NCBI GenBank assembly: GCA_014896375.1
Contig: JADBKN010000012.1
Span: forward strand, 1 to 53,111
Direction of reading: 5' to 3'
DNA length: 53,111 nt
Source of the DNA: Bacillota bacterium
Lineage (GTDB): Bacteria > Bacillota > Sulfobacillia > RBS10-35 > Bu92
Translations under genes and position numbers: made by a program
Notes under the pieces: generated by a model
Seen by the model: only the letters and a program-made list of their open reading frames with translations
Told to the model about the DNA's origin: nothing
Databases searched by the model: none
Shown here: piece by piece, positions 23,685 through 31,582 of the stretch
Layout of the letters: each line of letters opens with the position of its first letter
How positions within the stretch are numbered: the first letter of the stretch is position 1

Positions 23685-24935
23685 GTGCAGGCGGAGCGCT
23701 GGATCCTCGCCGGCCTTCTGACGGCTTTCGGCATGCTGGCGGCGCTCGCGGCGGTGGCGCTCTGGCCGCACGCGCCTTCGGCCGTGGCGGCGCAGTTCTT
23801 CCCGGCCGCATTCCTCGAGCGCAGCGCCGCCTACTCCCGCGGCGCCTACCTGAGCTTCGCCCTGCGCACGGCCGTGCAGCTCGGGCTCCTTGCGTGGATC
23901 GCCTTCTCCGGCCTGGCCGAGCGCTGGGGGGAGCGCGCGCTGCGCCTCTGCGGCGGGCGGCCCGTGCTCGCGGCGGTGCTCTTCGCCGTCGGGCTGGCGC
24001 TCCTCCTCTCCCTCGTGGACGCCCCCTTCGCGTACTGGCGCGGCTTCTATTGGGAGCACCGCTTCGGCCTGAGCACGCAGCCGGCGGCGGCCTGGTGGGC
24101 GGACCAGGCCAAGGGCTGGGCGATCGGCGCCGCCCTGCAGGCGGTCGTCTTCGCCGCCCTCTTCTTCCTCATCGTGCGCCTGCCGCACGCCTGGTGGGTG
24201 CCGGCCTCGGCGCTCCTCGCCGCCGGACTCTGGCTTCTCACGCTGCTCTCGCCGGTCGTCATCGACCCGCTCTTTTACCGCTTCCGTCCCCTGCCGCCGT
24301 CGCCTCTCAAGACCACGCTCCTCGACATGGCGAGCCGGGCGGGCGTGCCGGCGCGGGACGTGTGGGTGGCCGACGCGAGCCGCCGCACGCAGCGCGTGAA
24401 CGCGTACGTCACCGGATCCGGTCCCACGCGGCGCATCGTGCTGTACGACACGCTTCTCCAGAAGTACGACGACGCCCAGGTGGAGCTCGTCGTGGCCCAT
24501 GAGATCGGACATCTGGCGGAGGCGCACATCGCGAAGGGAGTGGCGCTGGGCGCGGCCGGGGGGGTTCTGGGGTTGTGGCTGCTTGCGCGGTTCTTGCGGG
24601 GCCTCTGGGAGCGAGGCATCCTCTCGCCGCTGCCGCATCCGGCGGCGGTGGCGTGGATCCTTCTGCTCTCATCCCTGGGCACGCTTTCGACGATGCCGCT
24701 GCAGAACGCCATCTCAAGACAGTTCGAGCGCCAGGCGGATGCGATCAGCTTCCGCCTGGCGCCACATCCGGAGGCGGCCGTGTCTCTGGAGAGGCGCCTT
24801 GCCCTCTCCAACCTGGCCGATGTGGATCCGCAACCTTACGTGGAGTGGCTGCTTTTCACGCACCCGCCGCAGCTGGAGCGGCTCCTGGCCGCGGAGGCGG
24901 CGGCGCGCCGCGCGGGTGGGGCGAAGTCGAAGTAA
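23685..24935 (+). CDS. M48 family membrane metalloprotease (Ste24/CAAX protease-like)
   Basis: A 416-residue protease with several N-terminal membrane helices, the zinc motif HEIGH at 272-276 and a later ERQAD segment that supplies the third ligand, followed by a FTHPP motif. The layout (many helices before the zinc site) matches Ste24-type M48B enzymes more than HtpX. GTG at 23685 is chosen because GGAGG lies 6 nt upstream; a GTG six bases earlier is possible. Likely role is membrane-protein quality control. Converges on rpmB. Confidence 0.85.
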   Translation: MQAERWILAGLLTAFGMLAALAAVALWPHAPSAVAAQFFPAAFLERSAAYSRGAYLSFALRTAVQLGLLAWIAFSGLAERWGERALRLCGGRPVLAAVLFAVGLALLLSLVDAPFAYWRGFYWEHRFGLSTQPAAAWWADQAKGWAIGAALQAVVFAALFFLIVRLPHAWWVPASALLAAGLWLLTLLSPVVIDPLFYRFRPLPPSPLKTTLLDMASRAGVPARDVWVADASRRTQRVNAYVTGSGPTRRIVLYDTLLQKYDDAQVELVVAHEIGHLAEAHIAKGVALGAAGGVLGLWLLARFLRGLWERGILSPLPHPAAVAWILLLSSLGTLSTMPLQNAISRQFERQADAISFRLAPHPEAAVSLERRLALSNLADVDPQPYVEWLLFTHPPQLERLLAAEAAARRAGGAKSK

Positions 24936-24968
24936 AGGGGGCCGCTCGCGGACCGGTCCGGCCGGCCG

Positions 24969-25160
24969 TCAGACGGCGCGCTCCACCTTGCCGCTCCTCA
25001 GGCAACGCGTACACACGTACACGCGGCGGCGGCTGCCGTTCCACACGACGCGCACGCGCTGCAGGTTCGGCAGCCAGCGGCGCTTCGTCTTGCGTTCAGA
25101 ATGGCTGACGTTGTGGCCCGTGCCGTGTTCCTTGCCACATACCGCGCAGCGTCGGGACAT
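24969..25160 (-). CDS. rpmB: 50S ribosomal protein L28
   Basis: 63-residue L28 with the Cys5-Cys8 and Cys50-Cys53 pairs (CAVC, CTRC), the zinc-ribbon form of the protein. ATG with AGGTGA 8 nt upstream. Transcribed against its neighbours, as in Bacillus where spoVM and rpmB are also in opposite directions. The longer frame upstream is antisense to the Asp23 gene. Confidence 0.95.
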   Translation of the reverse strand: MSRRCAVCGKEHGTGHNVSHSERKTKRRWLPNLQRVRVVWNGSRRRVYVCTRCLRSGKVERAV

Positions 25161-25197
25161 GGCGGTTTCACCTGCCTTCTCCATCGCAACGGGACAT

Positions 25198-25227
25198 ATT
25201 GTACCATCGTGAAAGAATGACCCACAA
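25198..25227 (-). promoter_or_regulatory. rpmB promoter
   Basis: Minus strand: -35 TTGTGG (25222-25227), 18-nt spacer, -10 TACAAT (25198-25203), 38 nt upstream of rpmB. Confidence 0.55.
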
Positions 25228-25248
25228 GCGCGCGGCGCCGCCGCGCGC
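25228..25248. repeat. GC-only inverted repeat between rpmB and the Asp23 gene
   Basis: Perfect 9-bp arms GCGCGCGGC / GCCGCGCGC around GCC, just outside the rpmB -35. It may be a 5'-leader hairpin of the Asp23-type gene. Confidence 0.4.
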
Positions 25249-25281
25249 GTCGCCATCCCGACGGCGGAGGCTCTGCCCGCC

Positions 25282-25629
25282 ATGAAGATCATCGAGACGG
25301 AAGCCGGCAAGCTGGCGTTTTCAGAAGAGACGGTGGCTGCCTTGGCCGTCTGGTCCGTCGCGCACGTACCTGGGTTGGCGCGCGTGGCCGGCCAGGGGGA
25401 GGGCCTCGCGCACCTGCTCGGCCGCGATCGCCTGCCGAAGGGCGTGAGCGTCGAGATCCGCGGCGGCGAGGTCACGGTCGAGCTCGACATCATCGTCGTC
25501 TACGGGGTCGACATCCGCGAGACGGCGCGCGCCACGATCGCCACTGTGCGCGACGGCATCCGCGAAGCCCTCGGCTTCGAGGTCGACGACGTCCAGGTGA
25601 ACGTCGTCGGAGTGGAGCCCCGGCGGTGA
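25282..25629 (+). CDS. Asp23/Gls24 family (YloU-type) protein
   Basis: 115 residues of the Asp23 fold. The pattern [23 protein letters not shown] at the start is typical (split here: [11 protein letters not shown], then AHVPGL), as is the [17 protein letters not shown] segment and the terminal VNVVGVEP. Family members affect cell envelope or associate with the fatty-acid kinase system. ATG with only a weak site upstream (GGAGG 14 nt away). Its stop overlaps recG by 4 nt; the fakA/dak gene usually following is absent. Confidence 0.88.
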   Translation: MKIIETEAGKLAFSEETVAALAVWSVAHVPGLARVAGQGEGLAHLLGRDRLPKGVSVEIRGGEVTVELDIIVVYGVDIRETARATIATVRDGIREALGFEVDDVQVNVVGVEPRR

Positions 25630-27686
25630 GCGTGACCCCGGAGACGCCCGTCCAGTTCCTGCGCGGCGTGGGCCCGGCGCGCGCGAAGGACCTCGAACGG
25701 CTCGGCATCCGCACGGCGGGCGATCTCCTCCGCCACTTTCCGCGGCGCTACGACGACTACAGCCAGCTCCGCGCCGTCGCCGCGCTGCGCCCCGGAGAGC
25801 AGGCCACCTTCCGCGCGGAGATCGTCGCCGTGGAGGAGACGCGGCCGCGCCCACGGCTCAGCGTCCTCCACGCCGTGGCGCGCGACCGCAGCGGCGCCAT
25901 CCTCCTCGTGTGGTTCAACCAGTCCTTCCGCCGCCGGCAGCTGCAGCCGGGGCGCGAGTTCGTCTTCAGCGGCCGCGTGCAGTGGCAGAAGGGGCGCTTG
26001 CAGGTCGAGAACCCGGAGTACGAGCCGGTCGAGGAGGCCGGCCTGCACACCGGGCGGATCGTGCCCGTCTACCCGTCGGCCGCCGGGCTGAGCCAGCGCT
26101 ACCTGCGCCGCCTCGTGGCGCAGGTGCTGCCGCTGGCGGACGGCTGGCGCGACGCCGTGCCGGAGGAGGTCGCCGCACGCCTCGGCCTGCCGCCGGCCCC
26201 GCGCGCGTGGCGCGACATCCACCTGCCGCCGGACTTCGAGGCGCTCCAGGCGGCCCGCCGGCGGCTGGCCTTCGACGAGATCTTCACGATCCTCGTGGGT
26301 GTCGGGCTCTTGCGCCGCCAGGCCGCGGCGGCCGCCCGAGAGGTGACCTACTCGCCGCAGCGTCCGCTCAGCGACGCCTTCGTGCGCTCCCTGCCCTTCG
26401 CGCTCACCGGAGCGCAGCGGCGCGCCATGGAGGAGATCGACGCCGACCTCCTCGGGCCGCGGCCGATGAACCGCCTGGTGCAGGGCGACGTCGGCTCCGG
26501 CAAGACGGTCGTGGCGGCGTGGGCGCTCCTGCGCGCCGTCGAGAGCGGGCACCAGGCGGCCATGATGGCTCCCACGGAGATCCTCGCCCAACAGCACGCC
26601 GAGCGGCTGGAGCCCGCCTTCCGCTCCTTGGGAGTGAGGCTCGCCCTGCTCACCGGCTCCACCGACCGCGCGGCGCGGGAGGAGGCGCTGCGCGCCGTGG
26701 CCGAGGGCGAGGCGCAGGTGGTGCTGGGCACGCACGCGCTCATCGAGGAGCGCGTGGCCTTCCGCGACCTGGCGCTCGTCGTCACGGACGAGCAGCACCG
26801 CTTCGGCGTACGCCAGAGGGCGCGGCTGGCCGCGAAGGGGCGCAACCCGGACCTCCTTGTGATGACGGCCACGCCCATCCCGCGGACGTTGGCCTTGACC
26901 GTGTATGGCGACCTCGACCTCACCGTGATCGACGAGCGTCCGCCGGGCCGCCAGCCGGTGCGCACGCTCTGGCGGGGCGAGGCGGCGCGGGAGCGGATCT
27001 ACGCCTGGTTGGGCGAACAGGTGCGCGCCGGCCGCCAGGCGTACATCGTCTGCCCGCTCGTGGAGGAGTCGGAGCAGGTGGAGGCGAGCGCCGCCACGGA
27101 GTGGGCGGAGCGCGTGCGCCGCGCCTTCCCGGACGTGCCCGTCGGGCTCCTGCACGGCCGCCTGCGCCCGCGGGAGAAGGCGGAGGTGATGGCCGCGTTC
27201 GCCGCGGGGAAGGTGCGCATTTTGGTGACGACGACCGTCGTCGAGGTGGGCGTGGACGTGCCGAACGCCTCGATCATGATCGTCGAGGGCGCCGACCGCT
27301 TCGGACTCGCCCAGCTTCACCAGCTGCGCGGCCGCGTGGGGCGCGGCAGCGAGCGGTCCTACTGCGTGCTCATCGCCGACCCGGTCACGCCCGAGGGTCG
27401 GGAGCGCATGCGCGTGATGGAGCGGGAGCACGACGGCTTCCGCATCGCCGAGGCGGACCTGCAGCTGCGGGGTCCGGGCGAGGTGCTGGGCACGCGGCAG
27501 CACGGGCTCCCGGAGCTGGCGGTGGCCGACCTGGCGCGCGACCAGGACCTGGTGGCGCTGGCGCAGCAGGAGGCGGAACGGCTGCTGCAGGCGGACCCTG
27601 GCTTGGAACGGCCGGAGCACCGGGCGCTGAGGGAGCGCGTGCAGGCGGCGTTCGCCGACCGGCTGGACCGCGCCGTCGTGAGCTAG
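25626..27686 (+). CDS. recG: ATP-dependent DNA helicase RecG
   Basis: Branch-migration helicase for stalled forks and recombination. 686 residues: N-terminal wedge/OB domain (FLRGVGPARAKDLERLGI; FPRRYDDY), Walker A GDVGSGKTVVA, DEQH box, TATPIPRTL motif III, VVEVGVDVPNA and QLRGRVGRG motif VI. GTG start overlapping the previous stop by 4 nt. End of the conserved block. Confidence 0.96.
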   Translation: MSVTPETPVQFLRGVGPARAKDLERLGIRTAGDLLRHFPRRYDDYSQLRAVAALRPGEQATFRAEIVAVEETRPRPRLSVLHAVARDRSGAILLVWFNQSFRRRQLQPGREFVFSGRVQWQKGRLQVENPEYEPVEEAGLHTGRIVPVYPSAAGLSQRYLRRLVAQVLPLADGWRDAVPEEVAARLGLPPAPRAWRDIHLPPDFEALQAARRRLAFDEIFTILVGVGLLRRQAAAAAREVTYSPQRPLSDAFVRSLPFALTGAQRRAMEEIDADLLGPRPMNRLVQGDVGSGKTVVAAWALLRAVESGHQAAMMAPTEILAQQHAERLEPAFRSLGVRLALLTGSTDRAAREEALRAVAEGEAQVVLGTHALIEERVAFRDLALVVTDEQHRFGVRQRARLAAKGRNPDLLVMTATPIPRTLALTVYGDLDLTVIDERPPGRQPVRTLWRGEAARERIYAWLGEQVRAGRQAYIVCPLVEESEQVEASAATEWAERVRRAFPDVPVGLLHGRLRPREKAEVMAAFAAGKVRILVTTTVVEVGVDVPNASIMIVEGADRFGLAQLHQLRGRVGRGSERSYCVLIADPVTPEGRERMRVMEREHDGFRIAEADLQLRGPGEVLGTRQHGLPELAVADLARDQDLVALAQQEAERLLQADPGLERPEHRALRERVQAAFADRLDRAVVS

Positions 27687-27824
27687 GGGCGCGGGCGCGG
27701 GCTGGGGGCGCGGCGTCCCCGACGGGCGCAAGGGCACTCCAGCGAGTGTCAACCTCTGCGAAGGCGCAAAATAATCCCTACGGGTTGACATAAAACCAGC
27801 CCCGTTGAAGGACGATCTCGCACC

Positions 27825-27840
27825 TTATGCGTCGACATAA
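27825..27840. promoter_or_regulatory. Palindrome TTATG-N6-CATAA
   Basis: Perfect 5-bp arms around CGTCGA in an AT-richer patch downstream of recG. Possible operator; no gene with a fitting start is obvious. Confidence 0.3.
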
Positions 27841-28259
27841 CTTCCCGGTGGTGCGGTGACGCCCCTGCCGCGACCGCACGTGGGGTCCCCGGCGGTCGCG
27901 GCCGTCGCACGCCATCGACGGAGCCGCCAGCGGGGCCCACCCCCACATGCCCCGCTCCGGAGCGTATCACGGCGCCCTCGGGAATACCCGTGCGGGTCCA
28001 CCCCCAGAGCCCGCCCCCGTGGGCCGCCCTCGGGTGCCCGCCGCCGTCCTCGGGCACCGGCCGCAACCCCTGCGCCCCCGCCGCGGCCGGCGAGCAGCGA
28101 TTCGTCCTTGCGGTGCGTGTGGTCGTCGGCCACGCCATGTGCGCCGTGCTGCATGTGCAATGGCCGCGTCGTTCCTGTCTCGGCGCCCGTGGAGGGCTCG
28201 TCTCGATAGTGCAGATGAGTGCATCGGTCGCGGCGGCTCCTCACCTTCCCACTGGGCAT
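27825..28259 (-). CDS. Doubtful hypothetical ORF
   Basis: A 144-codon frame whose middle (LHMQHGAHGVADDHTHRKDE) has normal codon use and a His/Asp-rich character, while the C-terminal half is low-complexity Gly/Arg/Ala typical of antisense or noncoding GC-rich DNA. ATG at 28259 has GGAGAG 4 nt upstream. No family recognised. Could be a remnant gene. Confidence 0.2.
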   Translation of the reverse strand: MPSGKVRSRRDRCTHLHYRDEPSTGAETGTTRPLHMQHGAHGVADDHTHRKDESLLAGRGGGAGVAAGARGRRRAPEGGPRGRALGVDPHGYSRGRRDTLRSGACGGGPRWRLRRWRATAATAGDPTCGRGRGVTAPPGSYVDA

Positions 28260-28486
28260 CCTACTCTCCAACCGAAAACGGCCGCCGCGCGCCCCGGGCT
28301 CGCGCGCCGCGCCGCCACAGGCGCGCACCCGCGCACGCCGCGCCCCCGCAGGCACGCACCCGCCGCACGCCCCGGACGCCCGCCGCGCGGCCGCAGGGGC
28401 GCGCCTGCTGGACGCGCCCCACGCGCGTTCGCGGCACGGGACGCGTGGGACAACGCGGCAAGGGACGCGCGGAACAAGCGAGGTGG

Positions 28487-29329
28487 ATGGACGTGTTCGA
28501 ACGCAGCCGCATGCGCCCAAGGCCCGGCTGGCGCCGCACCCTGGGCTGGGTGGGGCTCGCCGCGGGCGGTTGGGTCCTCTACCAGGCGGCCAGGCCGATC
28601 CTGCGGGAGTTCAGGCCGGCCAATCCGCGCATCGCACGGCATCTGAGAGAGCGGTACATGGAGCGTGCGCGCTGCGTCGTGGCCGTGACGGCGCATCCCG
28701 ACGACCTGGAGATCCTGTGCGGGGGGACACTGCGCCGGTTGGTGCTGGGCGGCGCGCGTGTGGTGGCGGTCGTCGCCTCCGACGGCGAGGACCAGAACTC
28801 GCGGGCCAATCTGGCGCACATCCGGCACGCGGAGCAGTGCGCCGCCGCGCGCGTGCTGGGCTATCACGATGTGCGCTTCCTCGGTTTCCCCGGGCGGGAG
28901 CTGGAGAGGTCGGAGGGCCTGGATGCGGCTGTGGAGCGCATTCTGGAGGAAGAGGCGCCCGACTTGATCATGGCCTTCGACGCCACCCACCCGGCCTGGT
29001 TGCTCGTGCATCCGGACCATATCGCCGTCGGCCGCGCGGTGGTGAACGCCGTCGTGCGGCAACGCGGCCCGCGGGCCGGTGGGCAGGGGATGCCCGAGGT
29101 GTTGCTCTATGGCACGTCCGACCCGGATGTCCTCATCGACATCCGGGACGCCATGCAGGACAAGGTGCGGGCGTTGGTGCAGCACCGGAGCCAGTTGCGC
29201 GGGCCGGAGCGCCTCTACGCTCCGCTTCTGCGGATGTATGGGCGCATCACGGGTTTCGCGGGAGGATTGGAGTACGCGGAGAAGTTCCGGCGCTTGCACC
29301 TCGGCCGGCCGGAGGCCGGACAAGGGTAG
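28487..29329 (+). CDS. Membrane-anchored PIG-L/LmbE-family deacetylase
   Basis: 280-residue zinc deacetylase family protein. An N-terminal basic stretch and membrane helix (about 19-35) precede the AHPDDLE zinc motif at 69-75; a second HPDH motif (LLVHPDHIAVGR) lies in the middle. Family members act on N-acetylglucosaminyl groups (bacillithiol and wall-related sugars). ATG 28487 has AGGTGG close upstream; GTG at 28493 or ATG at 28511 are possible. Isolated from other genes on both sides. Not closely similar to the first PIG-L protein of the window, which is secreted and longer. Confidence 0.82.
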   Translation: MDVFERSRMRPRPGWRRTLGWVGLAAGGWVLYQAARPILREFRPANPRIARHLRERYMERARCVVAVTAHPDDLEILCGGTLRRLVLGGARVVAVVASDGEDQNSRANLAHIRHAEQCAAARVLGYHDVRFLGFPGRELERSEGLDAAVERILEEEAPDLIMAFDATHPAWLLVHPDHIAVGRAVVNAVVRQRGPRAGGQGMPEVLLYGTSDPDVLIDIRDAMQDKVRALVQHRSQLRGPERLYAPLLRMYGRITGFAGGLEYAEKFRRLHLGRPEAGQG

Positions 29330-29359
29330 GCTGAGGCCCGTGTCGGCGCGTGCTGCGGC

Positions 29360-29390
29360 GCCGGGAAGCTCGTTCTTGCCAGTTCCCGGC
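29360..29390. repeat. Inverted repeat flanking the -35 of the small transcription unit
   Basis: GCCGGGAA (29360-29367) and TTCCCGGC (29383-29390), with the -35 TTGCCA between the arms. Either an operator for the small unit or a terminator-like hairpin for the upstream gene. Confidence 0.4.
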
Positions 29391-29405
29391 CGCCTGGGGT
29401 ATACT
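29376..29405 (+). promoter_or_regulatory. Promoter of a small transcription unit
   Basis: -35 TTGCCA (29376-29381), 18-nt spacer, -10 TATACT (29400-29405). One of the best sigma-A-like promoters in the window. Confidence 0.65.
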
Positions 29406-29460
29406 GCGGACGCTTGCAAGTCTTGGAAGGGTGAACCGCTTTGGAAAGGAGGCTGCGCCC

Positions 29461-29580
29461 GTGATCCGGCTTTGGATGACATCGCCCATCGTTGATCGCG
29501 GCATCGGTGCGGCGACCGGCAAGCCTGCCGGCACGGCATCGTTCGGCGTACAAGTGCGCGGCCTCGTCCCGGAGCGGTAG
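29461..29580 (+). CDS. Small ORF, 39 residues, unknown
   Basis: GTG start with AAAGGAGG 8 nt upstream, one of the strongest ribosome sites here, then 39 codons (MIRLWMTSPIVDRG..., ending GLVPER) with no recognised family, signal or membrane segment. It lies alone between its own promoter (-10 at 29400) and a strong terminator (29643-29672), with another hairpin after the stop. A protein of this size may be a small regulator or leader peptide; the transcript could also be a non-coding RNA in which the ORF is fortuitous. I do not recognise either. Confidence 0.45.
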   Translation: MIRLWMTSPIVDRGIGAATGKPAGTASFGVQVRGLVPER

Positions 29581-29590
29581 ATCCTGCGCC

Positions 29591-29617
29591 GGCCACGGGC
29601 CGCACGGGCCCGTGGCC
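29591..29617 (+). repeat. Hairpin after the small ORF
   Basis: Perfect 10-bp arms GGCCACGGGC / GCCCGTGGCC with a 7-nt loop, 11 nt after the stop, no T-run. Confidence 0.6.
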
Positions 29618-29642
29618 ATCACCGTCTTCAGAGGCATGAAGA

Positions 29643-29672
29643 GGGTCATGGGCCCAGCCCATGACCCTTTTT
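29643..29672 (+). terminator. Strong intrinsic terminator of the small transcription unit
   Basis: Perfect 11-bp stem GGGTCATGGGC / GCCCATGACCC with a 3-nt loop and TTTTT directly after. Clearest Rho-independent terminator outside the T-boxes. Confidence 0.88.
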
Positions 29673-29709
29673 ACATCCCGCCGCTACGTCCCGGGGTCCC
29701 GGGGGTGGA

Positions 29710-29738
29710 TTGACTTCAAGCGCGCTTGGATTTCTACC
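29710..29738 (+). promoter_or_regulatory. Promoter of ABC operon B with internal palindrome
   Basis: -35 TTGACT (29710-29715), 17-nt spacer, weak -10 TCTACC (29733-29738). The spacer holds a perfect 12-bp palindrome CAAGCGCGCTTG (29717-29728), placed where a repressor would block RNA polymerase. Confidence 0.5.
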
Positions 29739-29781
29739 ATGGCAGCGCCGGACGGCGGGGACGTCTTGGGGAGGTCACGAC

Positions 29782-30738
29782 GTGGAATACGCACTGGAAG
29801 TCATCGACGTGCACAAACGCTTCATCGAGAGGTCGGAGGTGCCGCCCGCTGGGATGATGCCGCCGGAGGCCGGAGCGGTAGCGGCCGGGGCGACGGGAGC
29901 GGCCGATCCAGCGGTCGCGGCTGGCGGAGCCGGCGTGCGCGCCGGGGCGCGGTCGGGCGGTGCGGAGCCAGCCGCAAGGGGCGTGCGGCGCTGGCTGCGC
30001 CGGGCGCCTCTTGAGGAGGTACGCGCCGTCGACGGCGTGACGCTGAGGGTCCGGCGCGGCGAGATCTTCGGCATCCTCGGGCCGAACGGCTGCGGCAAAT
30101 CCACCCTTGTGCGCATCGTCAGCACACTGCTCCTCCCGGACGCCGGCACCGTGCGCGTCTTCGGCCACGACGCCGTCCGCGAGCCGCATGCGGTGCGGCG
30201 CCTCATCAACCGCGTGTCCGTGGAGGCGGCTTTCTTCAAGAAGCTCTCTTCGTGGGAGAACCTCTGCTATGCCGCGCGCCTTTACGGCCTCTCCCCGCGC
30301 GCGATCCGCGCGGAGGTGGCGCGCATCGCAGAGCGGCTCGGCCTGCCGTGGGAGAAGCTCTTCACCTCGATGGAGCACCTCTCCCGCGGCCAGCAGCAGA
30401 AGGTGGCGATCGCGCGGGCCCTTTTGACATCGCCCGTGCTGCTTCTGCTCGATGAGCCGACGACCGGCCTCGACCCGCGCTCAAAGCGCGACGTGCAACG
30501 GTTCGTGGAGGAGGTGCGCCGCGAGCACGACGCCACCATCCTTCTCACGAGCCACGACATGGATGAGGTGGAACGCCTGTGCGACCGCGTGGCGGTGATG
30601 AACGAGGGGCGCGTGATCGCCGTCGACACGCCGCAGAAGCTGAAGCAGCGCTACGGCGGGCCCGGCGGGACGCTCGAGGACGTGTTCCTGCGCCTGACGG
30701 GTCGCGATTGGGAGGAGGTGCTGGCGAATGAAGCGTGA
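29782..30738 (+). CDS. ABC exporter ATP-binding protein 1 (operon B)
   Basis: 318-residue ATPase. Walker A GPNGCGKST at 100-108, signature LSRGQ, Walker B LLLLDEPTTG, switch SHDMDE, and a terminal TLEDVFLRLTGR. Residues about 21-66 are an Ala/Gly-rich insert between the first beta strand and the rest of the fold, an unusual place, coded by GC-rich repeats. GTG start with GGGAGG 8 nt upstream; an in-frame GTG-less extension upstream has no similarity. First gene of a five-gene export operon (ATPase, permease, ATPase, permease, permease) with overlapping starts. Confidence 0.88.
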   Translation: MEYALEVIDVHKRFIERSEVPPAGMMPPEAGAVAAGATGAADPAVAAGGAGVRAGARSGGAEPAARGVRRWLRRAPLEEVRAVDGVTLRVRRGEIFGILGPNGCGKSTLVRIVSTLLLPDAGTVRVFGHDAVREPHAVRRLINRVSVEAAFFKKLSSWENLCYAARLYGLSPRAIRAEVARIAERLGLPWEKLFTSMEHLSRGQQQKVAIARALLTSPVLLLLDEPTTGLDPRSKRDVQRFVEEVRREHDATILLTSHDMDEVERLCDRVAVMNEGRVIAVDTPQKLKQRYGGPGGTLEDVFLRLTGRDWEEVLANEA

Positions 30739-31582
30739 CGCCGCACTTTCGCCGCCGCCGGGCGGCGCGCTCGCGCCGGCGGCCCGGCGGGGCTGGCTCG
30801 GAGAGCTGTGTTCGGGGTGGGGATTCGTCGAGCGGAACTTCCGCCTCATCCGGCGGTACGCCGCGTGGGAAGTGGCGGAGCAGTTCTACAACGTCGTCAA
30901 CGCGCTGACCATCGCGCTGATCGGTGTGGCCCAGGGGCCGGAGGTCGTGCTCTACCTCACGGTGGGTGCGCTCCTCTGGGGATTCCTCAGCGTCATCTTC
31001 ATGGAGGTGGCCACATCGGTCCAGTGGGAGCGCTGGGAGGGCACCATCGAGTCCACGTTCATGGCGCCGATCCACCGGCTCACGTTCCTCCTCGGCACGT
31101 CCGCCTGGGCCGTGCTCTATGGTCTCGTGCGCACATCCGTGGTGCTCGGGGCCGTCGCCCTCTTCTTCCGTATGGACCTTTCGCGGGCGAATCTCGGGGC
31201 GGCGCTCCTCGTGCTGGTCGTCTCAAGCTTCTCGTTCATCGGGCTGGGCCTCATCGCGGCCGTCCTGCCGCTCCTTTCGCCGGAGAAGGGCGCGCAGGCG
31301 ACGCACATCATCCAGGGAGTCCTTCTGCTCATCTCCGGCGTGTACTACGAGATCGACGCGCTGCCTGCCTGGCTGCAGCCGCTCTCGTGGATCTCGCCCG
31401 CGACCTACACGCTGCGGGATGTCCGTCGGGCCGTGCTGCACGGCGCCACCGTGGGGCAGCTGGCCCCGGACCTCCTGCGGCTCGGGCTCTTCGCCCTCGT
31501 GATGATCCCGCTGGGTTACGCCGTCTTCGCCACGGCGGAGCGGTACGCGCTGCGGAAGGGGTTGTTGAAACGCAATGGCTGA
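30728..31582 (+). CDS. ABC-2 type permease 1 (operon B)
   Basis: 284 residues, six predicted helices, with the ABC-2 features VQWERWEGTIESTFMAP and a late GVYYEIDALPAWLQPLS segment. Starts 11 nt before the ATPase 1 stop, so it probably pairs with that ATPase. Its stop overlaps ATPase 2. Confidence 0.87.
   Translation: MKRDAALSPPPGGALAPAARRGWLGELCSGWGFVERNFRLIRRYAAWEVAEQFYNVVNALTIALIGVAQGPEVVLYLTVGALLWGFLSVIFMEVATSVQWERWEGTIESTFMAPIHRLTFLLGTSAWAVLYGLVRTSVVLGAVALFFRMDLSRANLGAALLVLVVSSFSFIGLGLIAAVLPLLSPEKGAQATHIIQGVLLLISGVYYEIDALPAWLQPLSWISPATYTLRDVRRAVLHGATVGQLAPDLLRLGLFALVMIPLGYAVFATAERYALRKGLLKRNG

Larger units (their letters stand above)
27687..28486. other. 800-bp GC-rich stretch without a convincing gene
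   Basis: After recG. It holds a TTATG-N6-CATAA palindrome (27825-27840), a nearby TTGACATAA copy at 27785, a short inverted repeat CACTC/GAGTG near 27735, and long stretches of low-complexity Pro/Arg/Gly/Ala-coding DNA. Open frames exist in several phases but none shows known domains. The minus-strand frame ending at 27825 is listed separately with low confidence. Function unknown. Confidence 0.5.
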
